Assembly: GCA_004794785.1 (NCBI GenBank)
Contig: SJOL01001962.1
Span: 282,564 to 346,563, forward strand
Length of the DNA stretch: 64,000 nucleotides
Reading direction: 5' to 3'
DNA from: Opisthorchis felineus
Lineage: Eukaryota > Platyhelminthes > Trematoda > Opisthorchiida > Opisthorchiidae
Part shown: in pieces, positions 54,501 to 61,687 of the stretch
How positions within the stretch are numbered: position 1 is the first letter of the stretch
How the letters are laid out: the number at the start of each line of letters is the position of its first letter
Position numbers and translations under genes: made by a program
Notes under the pieces: generated by a model
Databases searched by the model: none
Seen by the model: only the letters and a program-made list of their open reading frames with translations
Told to the model about the DNA's origin: nothing

Positions 54501-57500
54501 ACCGAACATTGTGGGCAATACTGATCTGTTGGTCAACCAGCCAAAGTGCAAACCACGGAATAGCTGGCTAAGCGGCGTGAGTTGTGTGCATGACAACGAA
54601 GCAGACGAAGTGAATCCACATGCCCATACTAAACCCTCTGTGACAGGATGTAAATGCACGACTAGTTGACAAATATTTTGCTGGGTGACAGCAAGCATAC
54701 GAAGTGAAACTGAGACATTGATCAGCTGACACCCAAGCTTCTGAAGTCCATGAAGTTACCCCACTGGGTACTGTCTGGTATCACAGCAAAAGAAGTGGTC
54801 AATCTAGATTTAATGGTCACGTTCAGTTGCAATCGGTCTGCAATGTTTTGGTCACTGTATGCCCTAGATTCTACTTCAAACCAGTTTGATTGCCGTAGGT
54901 TTCCATCGCACATAAGCGATGGAAAGTACATAGATGTTCATGTGATCGAGGTGCTCAGGGCTTATTACGATTCACTTATAATGGGCTCATTATATTGAGG
55001 CTAGAAGCGACTCGGCAATCTTAAGCCTGGTGAACAGAATACATGATTTTCTTGGCTTTTTGCGTTGATACTTTTCAAAGACTTCATGCTCTGGCAATGA
55101 CATTTCGCGGTTATAGTAAACGAAACGGATCAGTCGAATTTGACGTTTGGGGCATTTTTACCTAGATGAGTTAGTTTGATAACCGAGAACAATCTTTAAT
55201 GCACTGCACCGTTAGGCTGTAATCCATATAAGCTTCTACGGTACACACTACGATGGAGAAGTAGATGTCACCTAGAAGACTTCCAGCACAATGCACCTGG
55301 ACAATAAATGCACTGACTCCACCAAACATTTAGTGTAGGCCCTTTGCGACTGTGGATCTAACAGTGCACCGGTGGATTTTTTTTTACCCTGAAAGGACAA
55401 CCAAGTCTAGAAGTAGGCTGATTAGGTTTGAAGATCATTTGTTCATCAACTAGCTTCTCTCTAAATAATTGAACCTCACAAGCTGAGCTTGGTCAAAATC
55501 AAGTCAGAACAAGACGGACAAGGTTGTGTGCTGCCAATTTTTTTTACATAGGTGGTACAGAAATGACAGATTACAAACTGCCGTCAAGAAATCCAAATTT
55601 CGAGGACCTACAAAATGTGCATCGCTGCCCATGCCAGAAACACTTCCAATTTCCTAGGCCGAAATGGGGGATTTGGGAAGACAAATGGGATCCTTCGACT
55701 TCAAATCATTAATAACTAGCTCGTAAGATCCAAATTCCGCTAAAACATATCCGGTCGACTGTCGTGAGGTTAGGCAAATGAAGTGTCCATTGATAAGATA
55801 CGGTAGAATGGCAGTTAATTTGATTTGCTCTCCTCCGCGGTGGCGTGCACTAACAAAATGAGCCAGTCCATCATTTAAACGAGAGTGTACGTACGCTTTC
55901 AGAAGGGCATCCCCATCGTGTATTGAAACTAGTGGGTTCCAGGAAGACATACCAACACGGCACTGGCGCTTCGTTGAACATAATACAAATGTCGCGTAGA
56001 CTGGATACCAAACATTCAGAAGACTTCAGAAAGTGAATCTGTTCGACTAATTACTCGGTGAATCAATGATGCTGTTCCTCACGTCTTAGGGAATTGTCCA
56101 ACCGATTTTCATCAGAAATGCTTCAAATGCAGAAATGTTTGAAAACTCACTAGATTGGAAGAATCAAAAGGCTCCGAAATTCTAGGGAGTTTTCAAACAT
56201 TTCTGCATTTGAAGCATTTCTGATGAAAATCGGTTGGACAATTCCCTAAGACGTGAGGAACAGCATCATTGATTCACCGAGTAATTAGTCGAACAGATTC
56301 ACTTTCTGAAGTCTTCTGAATGTTTGGTATCCAGTCTACGCGACATTTGTATTATGTTCAACGAAGCGCCAGTGCCGCGTTGGTATGTCTTCCGGGAACC
56401 CACTAGTTTCAATACACGATGGGGATGCCCTTCTGAAAGCGTACGTACACTCTCGTTTAAATGATGGAATGGCTCATTTTGTTTGTGCACGCCACCGCGG
56501 AGGAGATCAAATCAAATTAACTGCCATTCTACCGTATCTTATCAATGGACACTTCATTTGCCTAACCTCACGACAGTCGACCGGATATGTTTTAGCGGAA
56601 TTTGGATCTTACGAGCTAGTTATTAATGATTTGAAGTCGAAGGATCCCATTTGTCCCTTATTGGGGGCTTTTGGTATATTGTATGCGCTTAAGTGAGGTA
56701 ATGTTCGAGGCTCAGCGTGTATCGTATAGATATCGCAGTTCCATATAAGAGATCGAGATTTTCCTATCATTTCCAAGTATTTCTTGCAATCGTCCTTCGC
56801 CAAACGCTGAACCTTGTCATGGTGAGTGTCATTATGGGAGAAAAAAGGTGAGGACTTCTGCAATTGTCAACTTCTGTTTATATGTTTTCATATCAGCGAG
56901 CAAACTGTCGCTAAGTTAGACCATATAATGTGAAAGAATATGCTATGTATAATCATACGTGGTGCCATCAGTCCATCCCCTGAGACTTTAGTTTGAATAA
57001 ACCCTCCTTCCCATCCAAGGTCGTGCCGTTTTTCCCACTTAACCTGGATATTGCCGATTGGTGTTGAAGAGTGAATACTTCATTATGAGGAACGTGTTAG
57101 ACATCAGTAAGGAAGTTCTAACACATCCACAATCCAATAGCAGTCGGAAACTGAGAATAATGCCGATTTGTGTTTTTATTCCACCGCACTTGAATGCCCA
57201 AAATATAGTCCCAGTGTTGTTGTTTTCCCATACGTTTAAAGAACCACTGTAGGACAGTAAATAAACCAGTCTCTTCGCAGCTGTCCCTACAGATTTACCA
57301 CAGTGGATAAGCCCACAGTGAGGGATGATACACTTCCATGTTTCTCTTTGTCTCCCCATTAATATTCATGTAAAACCCACTCCTAATAATATCGTGAAAC
57401 GTATCTCCAGTCTGTCCTGGGCTATTGACGTAAGGTCCAGTTACTTAATTTACTTGGTATTACACCTATGGAATGGCAGTAGAAGTGATCAGGCGACTGG

Positions 57501-60297
57501 ATTGACTTAAAACGTGAACAGGCATGCAACGTCATATGACTACCTAACGTGTGACTATTCCATTGCTTATACCCCCTCAACCAGGGCGTTCGCGGTAACG
57601 TGTTGGGAGGTAATGACCTTGGGAGCCGATCCATTTTACGGTCGTGCCAACGTGGATGTGATGAATTTGGTGATTGGGGGTCACGTGTTGGGAAGACCGG
57701 AGAACTGTCCGGAGGAACTGTAAGTTTTGTTTGTTAAGGTACAATGCACTCAGAAACGAGGGATCTGCCTTGATGTAAATGAAAGTAACATTTTACGGCA
57801 ATTTTCTATAAAGATGGATGATCTGGTATTCTAACGACTGTAGCTCAATGGTACGACGCAAGTGTGAAGCACTCTTCGCTTAGGGTGTTTGCTTCTGGCC
57901 GATCCGGTTTTTCATATCTAATGACGCCCAAATTTCTCGTGCCTGTGCTAAATCATTGGATCAATAATTTCGATATTGTTGCGTGGAATCATTAACCTAT
58001 TGCAGTCGTTCACAACTAATTCGGCTCCAATAGCCTGATTCTGATCAACGCACACGACAAGTATATGGATGAATCTTCTCAAACCAACTTATTCCCGCGT
58101 TCCTATCCGTTTCAGCTACAACCAGATGTTGCAATGTTGGAGTCGATTCACCGAAATGCGACCCTCATTTGCTGACTTGGCAAAGAAGATGATCGAATTT
58201 GTCAAACTGTCACAAGAGAGCGACAGTTCGTTTTCCGGACCGTTTATCGTTTCACTCCCGTTGCCACGAAGTTTACCAGGTGAATGACCATTTTTCATCT
58301 GCCGACTTATTGTTTGCATTGGACTACAAAATACGATCGCCTTATAGTATTACGAAATTCAGGGCCTATCCTTAACCTCGTTGAGTGAGAGAGAATTGTT
58401 CCGTCAACAAAACTGACGAAGCAAAATATTAGTCGGTAGGAGACCAAAAACTTGCAATAATTTTCCAGACTTTTCTGAGACAGAACTACTTCCATTATTC
58501 ATATGGGAATTTCATCCATATCCGAACGAACCAATTATATGGAAGAATTTTTACAAATTGCCAAATGCTTGCTCAAATCGAAAGTGACAAGAGTGCTGGC
58601 ATGCCTTTAGGACAGGGACGCATGGTAAGAGTGACCAATCAGATGAGAAACAGTCTGCGGCTACGAAATTACTCGGTAAGGAAAATTACGTAGAAATTGA
58701 CCACCATAACTTCGAGTAGGAACAGTAAGAACGACAAGCTCAACCTGAGGGTCCGGCGAGTGTCATGATGGAAATTAGGATGGGGATCGGACGTTTGTAA
58801 TATCAATTTCAGACCAAGTGAATAACCTACGCACCGAACTGCTAAGTTCAATGGTCCTATTACTGGCCTCCGAATTCCAAAGATCATTAAAAAGGCCCTA
58901 ACAACATCTTGATACAAACCTAGTTGCGGCAGATGACTACAGGCGCGTCGTGGAACATCGCTGCCCGTTACCAGTCATCTTAGTCCGCAAAAACCTGAGG
59001 GGAATTCTCTATATTCAAACGACTGTTAAGTGCAGATAATCCCATCACTCTTTCCAATAATAACTAGTTCAATTAAGACGCAGTTCGACTTTCATTAATT
59101 CCTATTCGTGTACTTATGCCACTGCATCCGAAATCCGATAATGTTTAAAAAAATCCAGTATCTCCAACAATGAAACTGATACAACGATTACGAAGGATGA
59201 TCAATATACTGATCTGCTGAGTCACGCGCAGTCAATGACCTCATCCCATTTTCATTTGCGTATGTATTATAGATTCTTCAGGACATCAAATGTTCGCATG
59301 CGCCCCAAGTGAACCGTCACAGCGTCGTACTTCTACTGAATCGGACCATCACAATCCAGCCAGTCAACGCTGTAACCGAAGGGCATCTTTCAATGACTGT
59401 CACTCAAGATGTTCACAACACCCAACAAAGATGCAGCAAAGCATGGTACTCGATCGAGACCATCAAATCGAACTTAATTCAAGAACCCTCCCTCTTGGTC
59501 ATGACAGTTCCAGACCACATATGATTGGCCAACCGCCTCTGAGTCTACGCACGAACACCATGTCCATTACAACCCACAGGAACCGCTGCGAGAGTCGAGG
59601 GGCGAATCACCACAATTACCCAACTACAAACATGAACGGGTTTGAGCTTGGTCTGTCTGACCCATCCACCGAACAGACGACGCTAGTCACAAACTTGATG
59701 ACAAACACAAGTGCTGAAGGACACGTTAACGATTCCCAAAACGGCCAGGCGAGTCTCACTGAGACTCTGACGGTCAGTAGTTGCTTGGATACCGGACGGA
59801 GTCCATTACATAAGCTGGTTTCGCCAACACACGGCGCAGGACCCGTCGGCCGGCCAATATCCCTAATGGAAAGTGCAACAATACCGATGCCACCTGCATA
59901 CCACCACGGTAGAGATGGGAAACCAAAGTGTTATAGGACACTGAGTCAGCGTACCAGCACAACAGTCCAGAGACCATTCATTACTGCTCCACATTCCCTT
60001 ATCGGAACATTGGAGAACCCAATACACGCTGGCACGGACACCACAACCCACAACAGTCAATCCACAGGCGGCAGAAGTGGTGTAAACTACTGGCTTGAAG
60101 GACTAGCGGGTGGTGGTTTTGGTGGCGTAGATGCTCTGGGCTATGAACGACCATCGTGGCCTATTCAGCTACCCAGTAATCCACAGTTTTATTCGTTTCA
60201 ACGCGCAACCGTGATTAACCCGAACGGGCATACACTAGATAATAAGCACCGCATGGATTACAAACCTAAGGTTCCCAGTGGTGCATTGTCCGGCTAG
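12554..60297 (+). CDS. ROS1: ROS/sevenless-type receptor tyrosine kinase, nine 3' exons (5' end outside the window or unidentified)
   Basis: This is the span of the spliced gene; the exons are listed separately. The joined product is 931 residues: fibronectin III domain (about 1-103), transmembrane helix (121-145), juxtamembrane (146-232), kinase (about 233-588) and tail (589-931). A membrane receptor of this family phosphorylates tyrosines on itself and on signalling partners; its ligand cannot be inferred here. Kinase landmarks are the Gly-rich loop GCGAFGKV (238-245), VALK lysine 266, helix C Glu281, HRDIAARN with catalytic Asp426, DFG Asp448, activation-loop Tyr456 and Tyr461, and a WMSPE motif. 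The FN3 domain before the membrane and the DIYKNDxYRKR and [11 protein letters not shown] segments favour ROS/sevenless over ALK. HRDIAARN and the RARPR segment recall ALK, so the ROS/ALK clade is firm and the ROS assignment likely. All eight exon junctions keep phase, which argues against a pseudogene. Introns range from 0.4 to 13 kb and carry repeats. Confidence 0.92.
14520..14541. repeat. (TA)n microsatellite
   Basis: About eleven uninterrupted TA units are seen directly in the intron. Confidence 0.95.
15531..15568. repeat. (AAT)n microsatellite
   Basis: About twelve uninterrupted AAT units, with an imperfect aataataag lead-in just before. Confidence 0.95.
16165..16524 (+). mobile_element. 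Possible solo LTR
   Basis: A roughly 360-base, GC-richer block begins TGTTGGGACCC and can be read to end at ..GGACAACA, giving TG..CA ends. A TATA-like ttaaata lies near 16394. The block differs in composition from its AT-rich surroundings. I find no matching target-site duplication at these ends and no second copy in the window, so the call is weak. Confidence 0.2.
18132..18188. repeat. Tandem heptamer repeat (AATCATA-type)
   Basis: About seven to eight copies of aatcata or near variants (one with gatcata) run head to tail. Confidence 0.9.
23161..23348 (+). CDS. ROS1: Kinase gene exon: second half of the fibronectin III domain
   Basis: The exon follows the acceptor ttcactgacgcag, takes one base to finish a split Asn codon, and ends with one base before gtaaga. 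It encodes residues 42-103. The C-terminal part reads [18 protein letters not shown], the classic strand F to strand G segment of an FN3 domain. The following [10 protein letters not shown] leads to the membrane-spanning exon. It lies 10.5 kb downstream of the exon holding the other half of the same domain. Confidence 0.9.
23349..24950 (+). other. Intron between the fibronectin III and transmembrane exons
   Basis: 1.6 kb, with gtaaga donor and gttgcag acceptor. I see no repeat or nested gene; open frames here are short and unrecognised. Confidence 0.8.
24951..25079 (+). CDS. ROS1: Kinase gene exon: transmembrane helix
   Basis: The exon runs from acceptor ttttccgttgcag to donor gtaagt and starts with two bases that complete Gly104. 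Residues 105-120 are a short extracellular stalk ([16 protein letters not shown]). Residues 121-145 form a strongly hydrophobic helix, [18 protein letters not shown] followed by LIVFVY. Arginines follow at once and continue in the next exon, giving a stop-transfer signal with the C-terminal side in the cytoplasm. This fixes the protein as a single-pass type I receptor. Confidence 0.9.
25885..26075 (-). mobile_element. Dispersed repeat copy 1, probable Penelope-type LTR fragment with hammerhead motif
   Basis: Read on the minus strand, this shares ordered blocks with 33201-33530: cactcatttgcaaa, then the gagagactca / gaatctctcgttt segment, gttgacggaaactcggggac, a hammerhead-like core, and gtcgaag..ttttcagcaacctt. 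Such motifs are known in the terminal repeats of Penelope-like elements, which is why I assign it there. No coding part is attached. Confidence 0.6.
25909..25961 (-). ncRNA. Degenerate type I hammerhead ribozyme motif
   Basis: On the minus strand the order is gactgc, CTGATGA, an imperfect stem II (gcctc / agggc), AAAAC where GAAAC is expected, a very short CCGG stem III, and cleavage-type GGTC followed by a strand ending gctgtc. The outer gactgc and gctgtc pair except for one mismatch, giving a stem I with an internal loop. The G12 position reads A, so activity is probably lost. The same change is present in the other copy. Confidence 0.6.
27304..27343. repeat. 20-bp tandem duplication
   Basis: tttgtttgttcatatacatg is repeated head to tail once, with a single difference (ata to atc). 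Confidence 0.95.
33201..33530 (+). mobile_element. Dispersed repeat copy 2, probable Penelope-type LTR fragment with hammerhead motif
   Basis: The copy holds an inverted pair of one module (33210-33280 and 33301-33371, 71 bases each, 20-base spacer), then gttgacggaaactcggggac, a hammerhead-like core and ttttcagcaaccttgtgag. The module cgacaaat.ctcatttgcaaat is shared with the copies at 25885 and 38793. The inverted pair suggests a head-to-head rearranged or foldback insertion. Confidence 0.65.
33425..33477 (+). ncRNA. Degenerate type I hammerhead ribozyme motif
   Basis: The strand reads gactgc, CTGATGA (33437-33443), stem II gccc / gggc closed by a caaaaa loop, AAAAC in place of GAAAC, a CCGG stem III, and GTC as the presumed cleavage triplet ending at 33467. 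The outer stem gactgc / gctgtc pairs with one mismatch. Layout and tiny stem III match the hammerheads known from Penelope-like retroelements. A at the G12 position predicts little or no self-cleavage. Confidence 0.65.
34270..34351. repeat. Foldback palindrome, 41+41 bp without spacer
   Basis: The left arm starts ttggtttgttcgctgagctg and the right arm is its reverse complement with a few mismatches, meeting at 34310/34311. A third copy of the arm occurs at 40291 onward in single orientation, so the arm is part of a dispersed repeat. Confidence 0.85.
35583..35603. repeat. (TA)-rich microsatellite
   Basis: Interrupted TA run in the intron. Confidence 0.85.
36378..36736 (+). CDS. ROS1: Kinase gene exon: juxtamembrane segment and kinase N-lobe with Gly-rich loop
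   Basis: I chose the acceptor at ctttgcacttaag because only it keeps phase with the transmembrane exon and gives RRR straight after the helix. The prettier acceptor at 36421-36423 (ctcatcag) would shift the frame into a stop. The exon encodes residues 148-266: a Gly/Ser-rich juxtamembrane stretch, [13 protein letters not shown], then [15 protein letters not shown] (ATP-binding loop) and KVALK with the ATP-contacting lysine at the exon end. The donor is gtatgg. The segment before the loop is placed as the pre-kinase region of ROS1 is. Confidence 0.88.
36737..37804 (+). other. Intron after the Gly-loop exon (1.1 kb)
   Basis: gtatgg donor and aacttcag acceptor; nothing recognisable inside. Confidence 0.85.
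37805..38280 (+). CDS. ROS1: Kinase gene exon: helix C, hinge, large low-complexity insert, helix E and HR of the catalytic loop
   Basis: The exon runs from acceptor ctctcaaaacttcag to donor gtgaga and covers residues 267-424 plus two bases of Arg425. [11 protein letters not shown] holds the helix C Glu281. NIVRFFGV and [12 protein letters not shown] give strand 5, with gatekeeper Leu311 and the hinge. After [12 protein letters not shown] comes a stretch of about 60 residues (328-390) dominated by Ala, Gly, Ser, Thr and Asn, absent from vertebrate ROS1 and ALK as I know them. It is followed by a normal helix [21 protein letters not shown]. The frame stays open through the insert and flanking motifs are intact, so the insert is coding rather than a missed intron, although an unrecognised small intron is not wholly excluded. 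Confidence 0.9.
38793..39010 (+). mobile_element. Dispersed repeat copy 3 (family of 25885 and 33201)
   Basis: It shares cactcatttgcaaatcaat, cacgggagactcaagtgaat and ttttcagcaacc with the other copies but lacks the hammerhead core. Its end forms a hairpin: ggaaactactcaca is followed twelve or so bases after the aaggttg block by caaccatgtgagtagtttcc. This resembles the end of copy 2. Confidence 0.6.
40291..40390 (+). repeat. Single copy of the foldback-arm repeat
   Basis: ttggcttgttcgctgagctg followed by ggcaatttgattgcaaac matches the arm at 34270 and continues with catcaccaaccgaggtgaaa, extending the family consensus. A more diverged relative lies at 31100-31160 (catcaccaatcgaggtgaca). Confidence 0.7.
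43042..43068. repeat. (TA)n microsatellite
   Basis: About thirteen uninterrupted AT units. Confidence 0.95.
46765..47300 (-). pseudogene. Penelope-like element reverse transcriptase relic
   Basis: On the minus strand the reading is [19 protein letters not shown] (VAMGNPLG at 47138-47161), matching the Penelope-type GQ.Y.Q.DGVAMGSPLG block. In a second frame CVGDFADE (47047-47070) stands where YVDD is expected. [24 protein letters not shown] and SIYRKNT follow, then [14 protein letters not shown]. These are the palm and thumb segments of a Penelope-like reverse transcriptase in the right order. At least one frameshift, several stops and loss of the first catalytic Asp show it is dead. The GIY-YIG end and the N-terminus are not seen. 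Confidence 0.82.
48562..48621. repeat. Imperfect direct repeat
   Basis: cactatcaagtaagcaag recurs as cactatcaagtatgcaag 42 bases later, with further caagtaagca fragments between. Confidence 0.8.
51058..51108. repeat. Degenerate TGTAGTGTAC-type simple repeat
   Basis: Short overlapping repeats of gtgtagtgt / agtgtacagt run for about 50 bases. Confidence 0.8.
51412..51609 (+). CDS. ROS1: Kinase gene exon: catalytic loop, DFG and activation loop
   Basis: The exon follows acceptor cgtttcgtttcag and ends before gtaaga in a split Trp codon. It starts with the last base of Arg425 and encodes residues 426-490: DIAARNCLV (catalytic Asp426, Asn431), [12 protein letters not shown] (DFG Asp448), [18 protein letters not shown] and [10 protein letters not shown]. 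The ROS signature KNDYYRKR is altered to KNDCYRKR, so one of the three activation-loop tyrosines is lost. The intron before it is 13.1 kb, the largest in the window. Confidence 0.93.
52200..52260 (-). mobile_element. Possible tRNA-derived SINE head
   Basis: On the minus strand CGCTCAGTGG (52246-52255) resembles a tRNA A box, and AGTTCGAACCT (52213-52223) resembles a B box at roughly tRNA-like spacing. No cloverleaf and no tail could be drawn with confidence. Confidence 0.35.
53191..53979. other. Assembly gap (789 N)
   Basis: A run of N, preceded by a short TA run and followed immediately by a 19-bp tandem array, which is the likely cause of the gap. Confidence 0.99.
53980..54074. repeat. 19-bp tandem array whose unit is a palindrome
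   Basis: Five head-to-tail copies of caaaacgtcgttttgtggt are visible; the third has one change and the fifth several. Inside the unit, CAAAACG-T-CGTTTTG is a perfect inverted repeat about a single T. The array runs into the gap, so its true length is unknown. Because 19 is not a multiple of three it reads open in several frames; this is not coding. Confidence 0.95.
55680..56655. repeat. Large near-perfect palindrome (474-bp arms, 28-bp spacer)
   Basis: The left arm (55680-56153) is the reverse complement of the right arm (56182-56655) with few differences. Each arm carries the same open frame, starting at about 55950 on the minus strand and 56385 on the plus strand. Over about 90 residues the two translations differ at four positions (W/G, L/M, S/C, E/D), so the arms are recent or kept alike by gene conversion. 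The frame (with [13 protein letters not shown] and [17 protein letters not shown]) matches no family I recognise. No transposase or target duplication was found. Confidence 0.93.
57585..57719 (+). CDS. ROS1: Kinase gene exon: kinase subdomains IX-X
   Basis: The exon follows acceptor accccctcaaccag, completes Trp491, and ends before gtaagt with two bases of Leu536. It reads [19 protein letters not shown], then [24 protein letters not shown]. The order WxFxVxxWExxTLG..PF matches helix F and the following loop of receptor tyrosine kinases; [11 protein letters not shown] parallels the ROS1 segment. The Gly normally found after WxF is Ala494 here. Confidence 0.9.
57720..58115 (+). other. Short intron in the kinase C-lobe (0.4 kb)
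   Basis: A TAGCTCAATGGTA sequence at 57841-57853 resembles a tRNA A box, but no B box follows; otherwise nothing is seen. Confidence 0.85.
58116..58279 (+). CDS. ROS1: Kinase gene exon: kinase subdomain XI (end of the catalytic domain)
   Basis: The exon runs from acceptor cctatccgtttcag to donor gtgaat. It encodes residues 537-590, starting [20 protein letters not shown], the CW...RP motif whose Arg pairs with the Glu of the SPE motif. It then gives the last kinase helix, KKMIEFVKL, and a Ser-rich linker. It lies only 0.4 kb after the previous exon and ends with one base of a split Asp codon that the last exon completes. Confidence 0.9.
58280..59272 (+). other. Intron before the tail exon (1.0 kb)
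   Basis: gtgaat donor and ttatag acceptor; nothing recognisable inside. Confidence 0.85.
59273..60297 (+). CDS. ROS1: Kinase gene terminal exon: long cytoplasmic tail
   Basis: The exon follows tatgtattatag; two bases complete Asp591, then 340 residues run to TAG at 60295-60297. The tail is rich in Ser, Thr, Asn, His, Gln and Pro and has no recognisable domain. Seven tyrosines are scattered (in NYPTT, AYHHG, CYRTL, NYWLE, GYERP, FYSFQ and DYKPK). I see no YxxM and no NPxY, so classical PI3K or PTB docking sites are not evident; CYRTL and GYERP could serve as SH2 sites. An open frame of this length with in-phase splicing supports a real coding exon despite the low complexity. The acceptor has a weak pyrimidine tract. 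Confidence 0.85.
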
Positions 60298-60317
60298 GTA
60301 TGGTACAACGAATGACA

Positions 60318-60323
60318 ATTAAA
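60318..60323 (+). promoter_or_regulatory. Possible variant polyadenylation signal of the kinase gene
   Basis: ATTAAA lies 21 bases after the stop codon of the kinase gene. No AATAAA is seen in the following few hundred bases. The position would imply a very short 3' UTR, so this is only a possibility. Confidence 0.25.
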
Positions 60324-61003
60324 CATCGCACTTCCATATTTGCTTAAAAGTTGTGCCGCGCGGCACGTCCACTGACATAAGTCATTAACTTTTTACTCGT
60401 TATAAGTTACCGGATTCGCTCGCTGCTGACACTTATAACCTGTTTTCGTATACCTTAATCCCAATGTACAATTTCCCCGTCACTTACATTCATCATCTAG
60501 AAATTCCTTCGCACACAAACTATTGTCTGTGTCCATTTACTGATTTGGTAAAAACTGCTTTTGAACGAATAAGGTAGGGCGTTACACTGGAAACTTGCGG
60601 TTCACAGGTCGAAACGTGTTGATATGTTATTGAAAGCACAACAAAATATCGAACCTATAGGTTGTTTCAGTACGGTATTTTTCACTCTAATAGAATGATC
60701 CTCTGTGGGAACACGAGCCAAAAAAAAACAGAATTACACATTTGTCACATATGCCATATATGTGGGCTAGGGAATCCTACTCGGGTTGTACGTGTGCAAA
60801 TGTCTACATCTTGAAGGGTTCTATAAGTAACTGTATGTCGAATCGGACGCTCTAAATCCTCAGATTCACCGTCTCCTCAGAAATCTCAGTCAACAAACAA
60901 GCCTCCGCTTACCCAAAACGAGTCTATCACCGCTTAGGTGATAGTAGAGATGAAAATCCAACGTGAGGGAGTAATGATTGACGAAGTACATCATAGAATT
61001 CAC

Positions 61004-61192
61004 CAATAACAATAATAAGTCTTTCAGCTGCAGCACCTTTTCGGCGCCTAGCTGTCATGCGAACGGTAGGAGGCACGACATCTGGGATACTGCCAGGTTG
61101 CTCAAGCTTAGACAGGAGCAGTCGACACGTTGAGGTTGGATCCGAACCACAGACCTTCTTATCCGTAAGCTAGCGCCTTAACCACTGAGCCA
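61004..61192 (-). mobile_element. tRNA-derived SINE
   Basis: On the minus strand it opens TGGCTCAGTGGTTAAGGC, a clear tRNA A box, followed by GGTTCGGATCC as B box. The body contains gctcctgtctaagcttgagc and caacctggcagtatcccag. The 3' end, ctgcagctgaaagac, is followed by a TTATTATTGTTATT-type tail. The same body is found in the copy at 61329. An RNA polymerase III origin is inferred from the boxes. Confidence 0.85.
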
Positions 61193-61328
61193 TTATTATT
61201 ATTATTGTCACCACGAGAACGATTCCCAAACTAAATGCCCTTGATTAACGTTTACGATAACAACAGAAGTAAACATGCATCCCACGCCGTAATAATAACC
61301 GAGAACTCGAACACGACCACTACCTGGG

Positions 61329-61520
61329 GCAAGCTAGCAGTGGTTGAGGCTCGAATTTACTGACCGGAAGATCCGTGGTTCGAACCCGACCTCTGCATCT
61401 CGACTTCTCCTGTCTAGGCTTGGGCAACCTGGTAGTATCCCAGCCCTTGTGCTTCTTTCGGGTGGCATGGCAGCTAGGCACCGAAAGGATGATACAGCTG
61501 ATCGATTATTATTATTACTT
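61329..61520 (+). mobile_element. tRNA-derived SINE, second copy in opposite orientation
   Basis: The head has TAGCAGTGGTTGAGGC (A box with a deletion) and a perfect B box GGTTCGAACCC. The body has ctcctgtctaggcttgggca, acctggtagtatcccag and atggcagctaggcaccgaaa, collinear with the 61004 copy. The tail is an ATT repeat after acagctgatcg. It ends 168 bases before the AAR2 stop codon. Confidence 0.85.
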
Positions 61521-61687
61521 ACGACTATTACACATTGCCGGTTTTCATCATCAGAGAAACCAGATGTCGTTAGATAAGTAAGAGGATAACAACGGCTCAA
61601 GATAAATTGCTGTGAAATGTCTGCACATCAGACATGCAGGCCAAAACAGGCAAAAAAGCGTCCTCGAAAAATCCGATTCATGAACGT

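Larger units (their letters stand above)
51610..57584 (+). other. Intron between the activation-loop and subdomain IX exons (6.0 kb)
   Basis: It contains a possible SINE head (52200-52260), the assembly gap with its flanking tandem array (53191-54074) and the large palindrome (55680-56655). The region 54100-55650 has only unrecognised short frames. Confidence 0.8.
60298..61687. other. Intergenic space between two convergent genes
   Basis: 1.4 kb between the kinase stop and the AAR2 stop on the opposite strand. It contains both 3' UTRs and two SINE copies. No protein-coding frame is credible. Confidence 0.8.

Noticed and set aside
57841..57900. tRNA-like A box TAGCTCAATGGTA
   Set aside because: No B box and no cloverleaf can be drawn.
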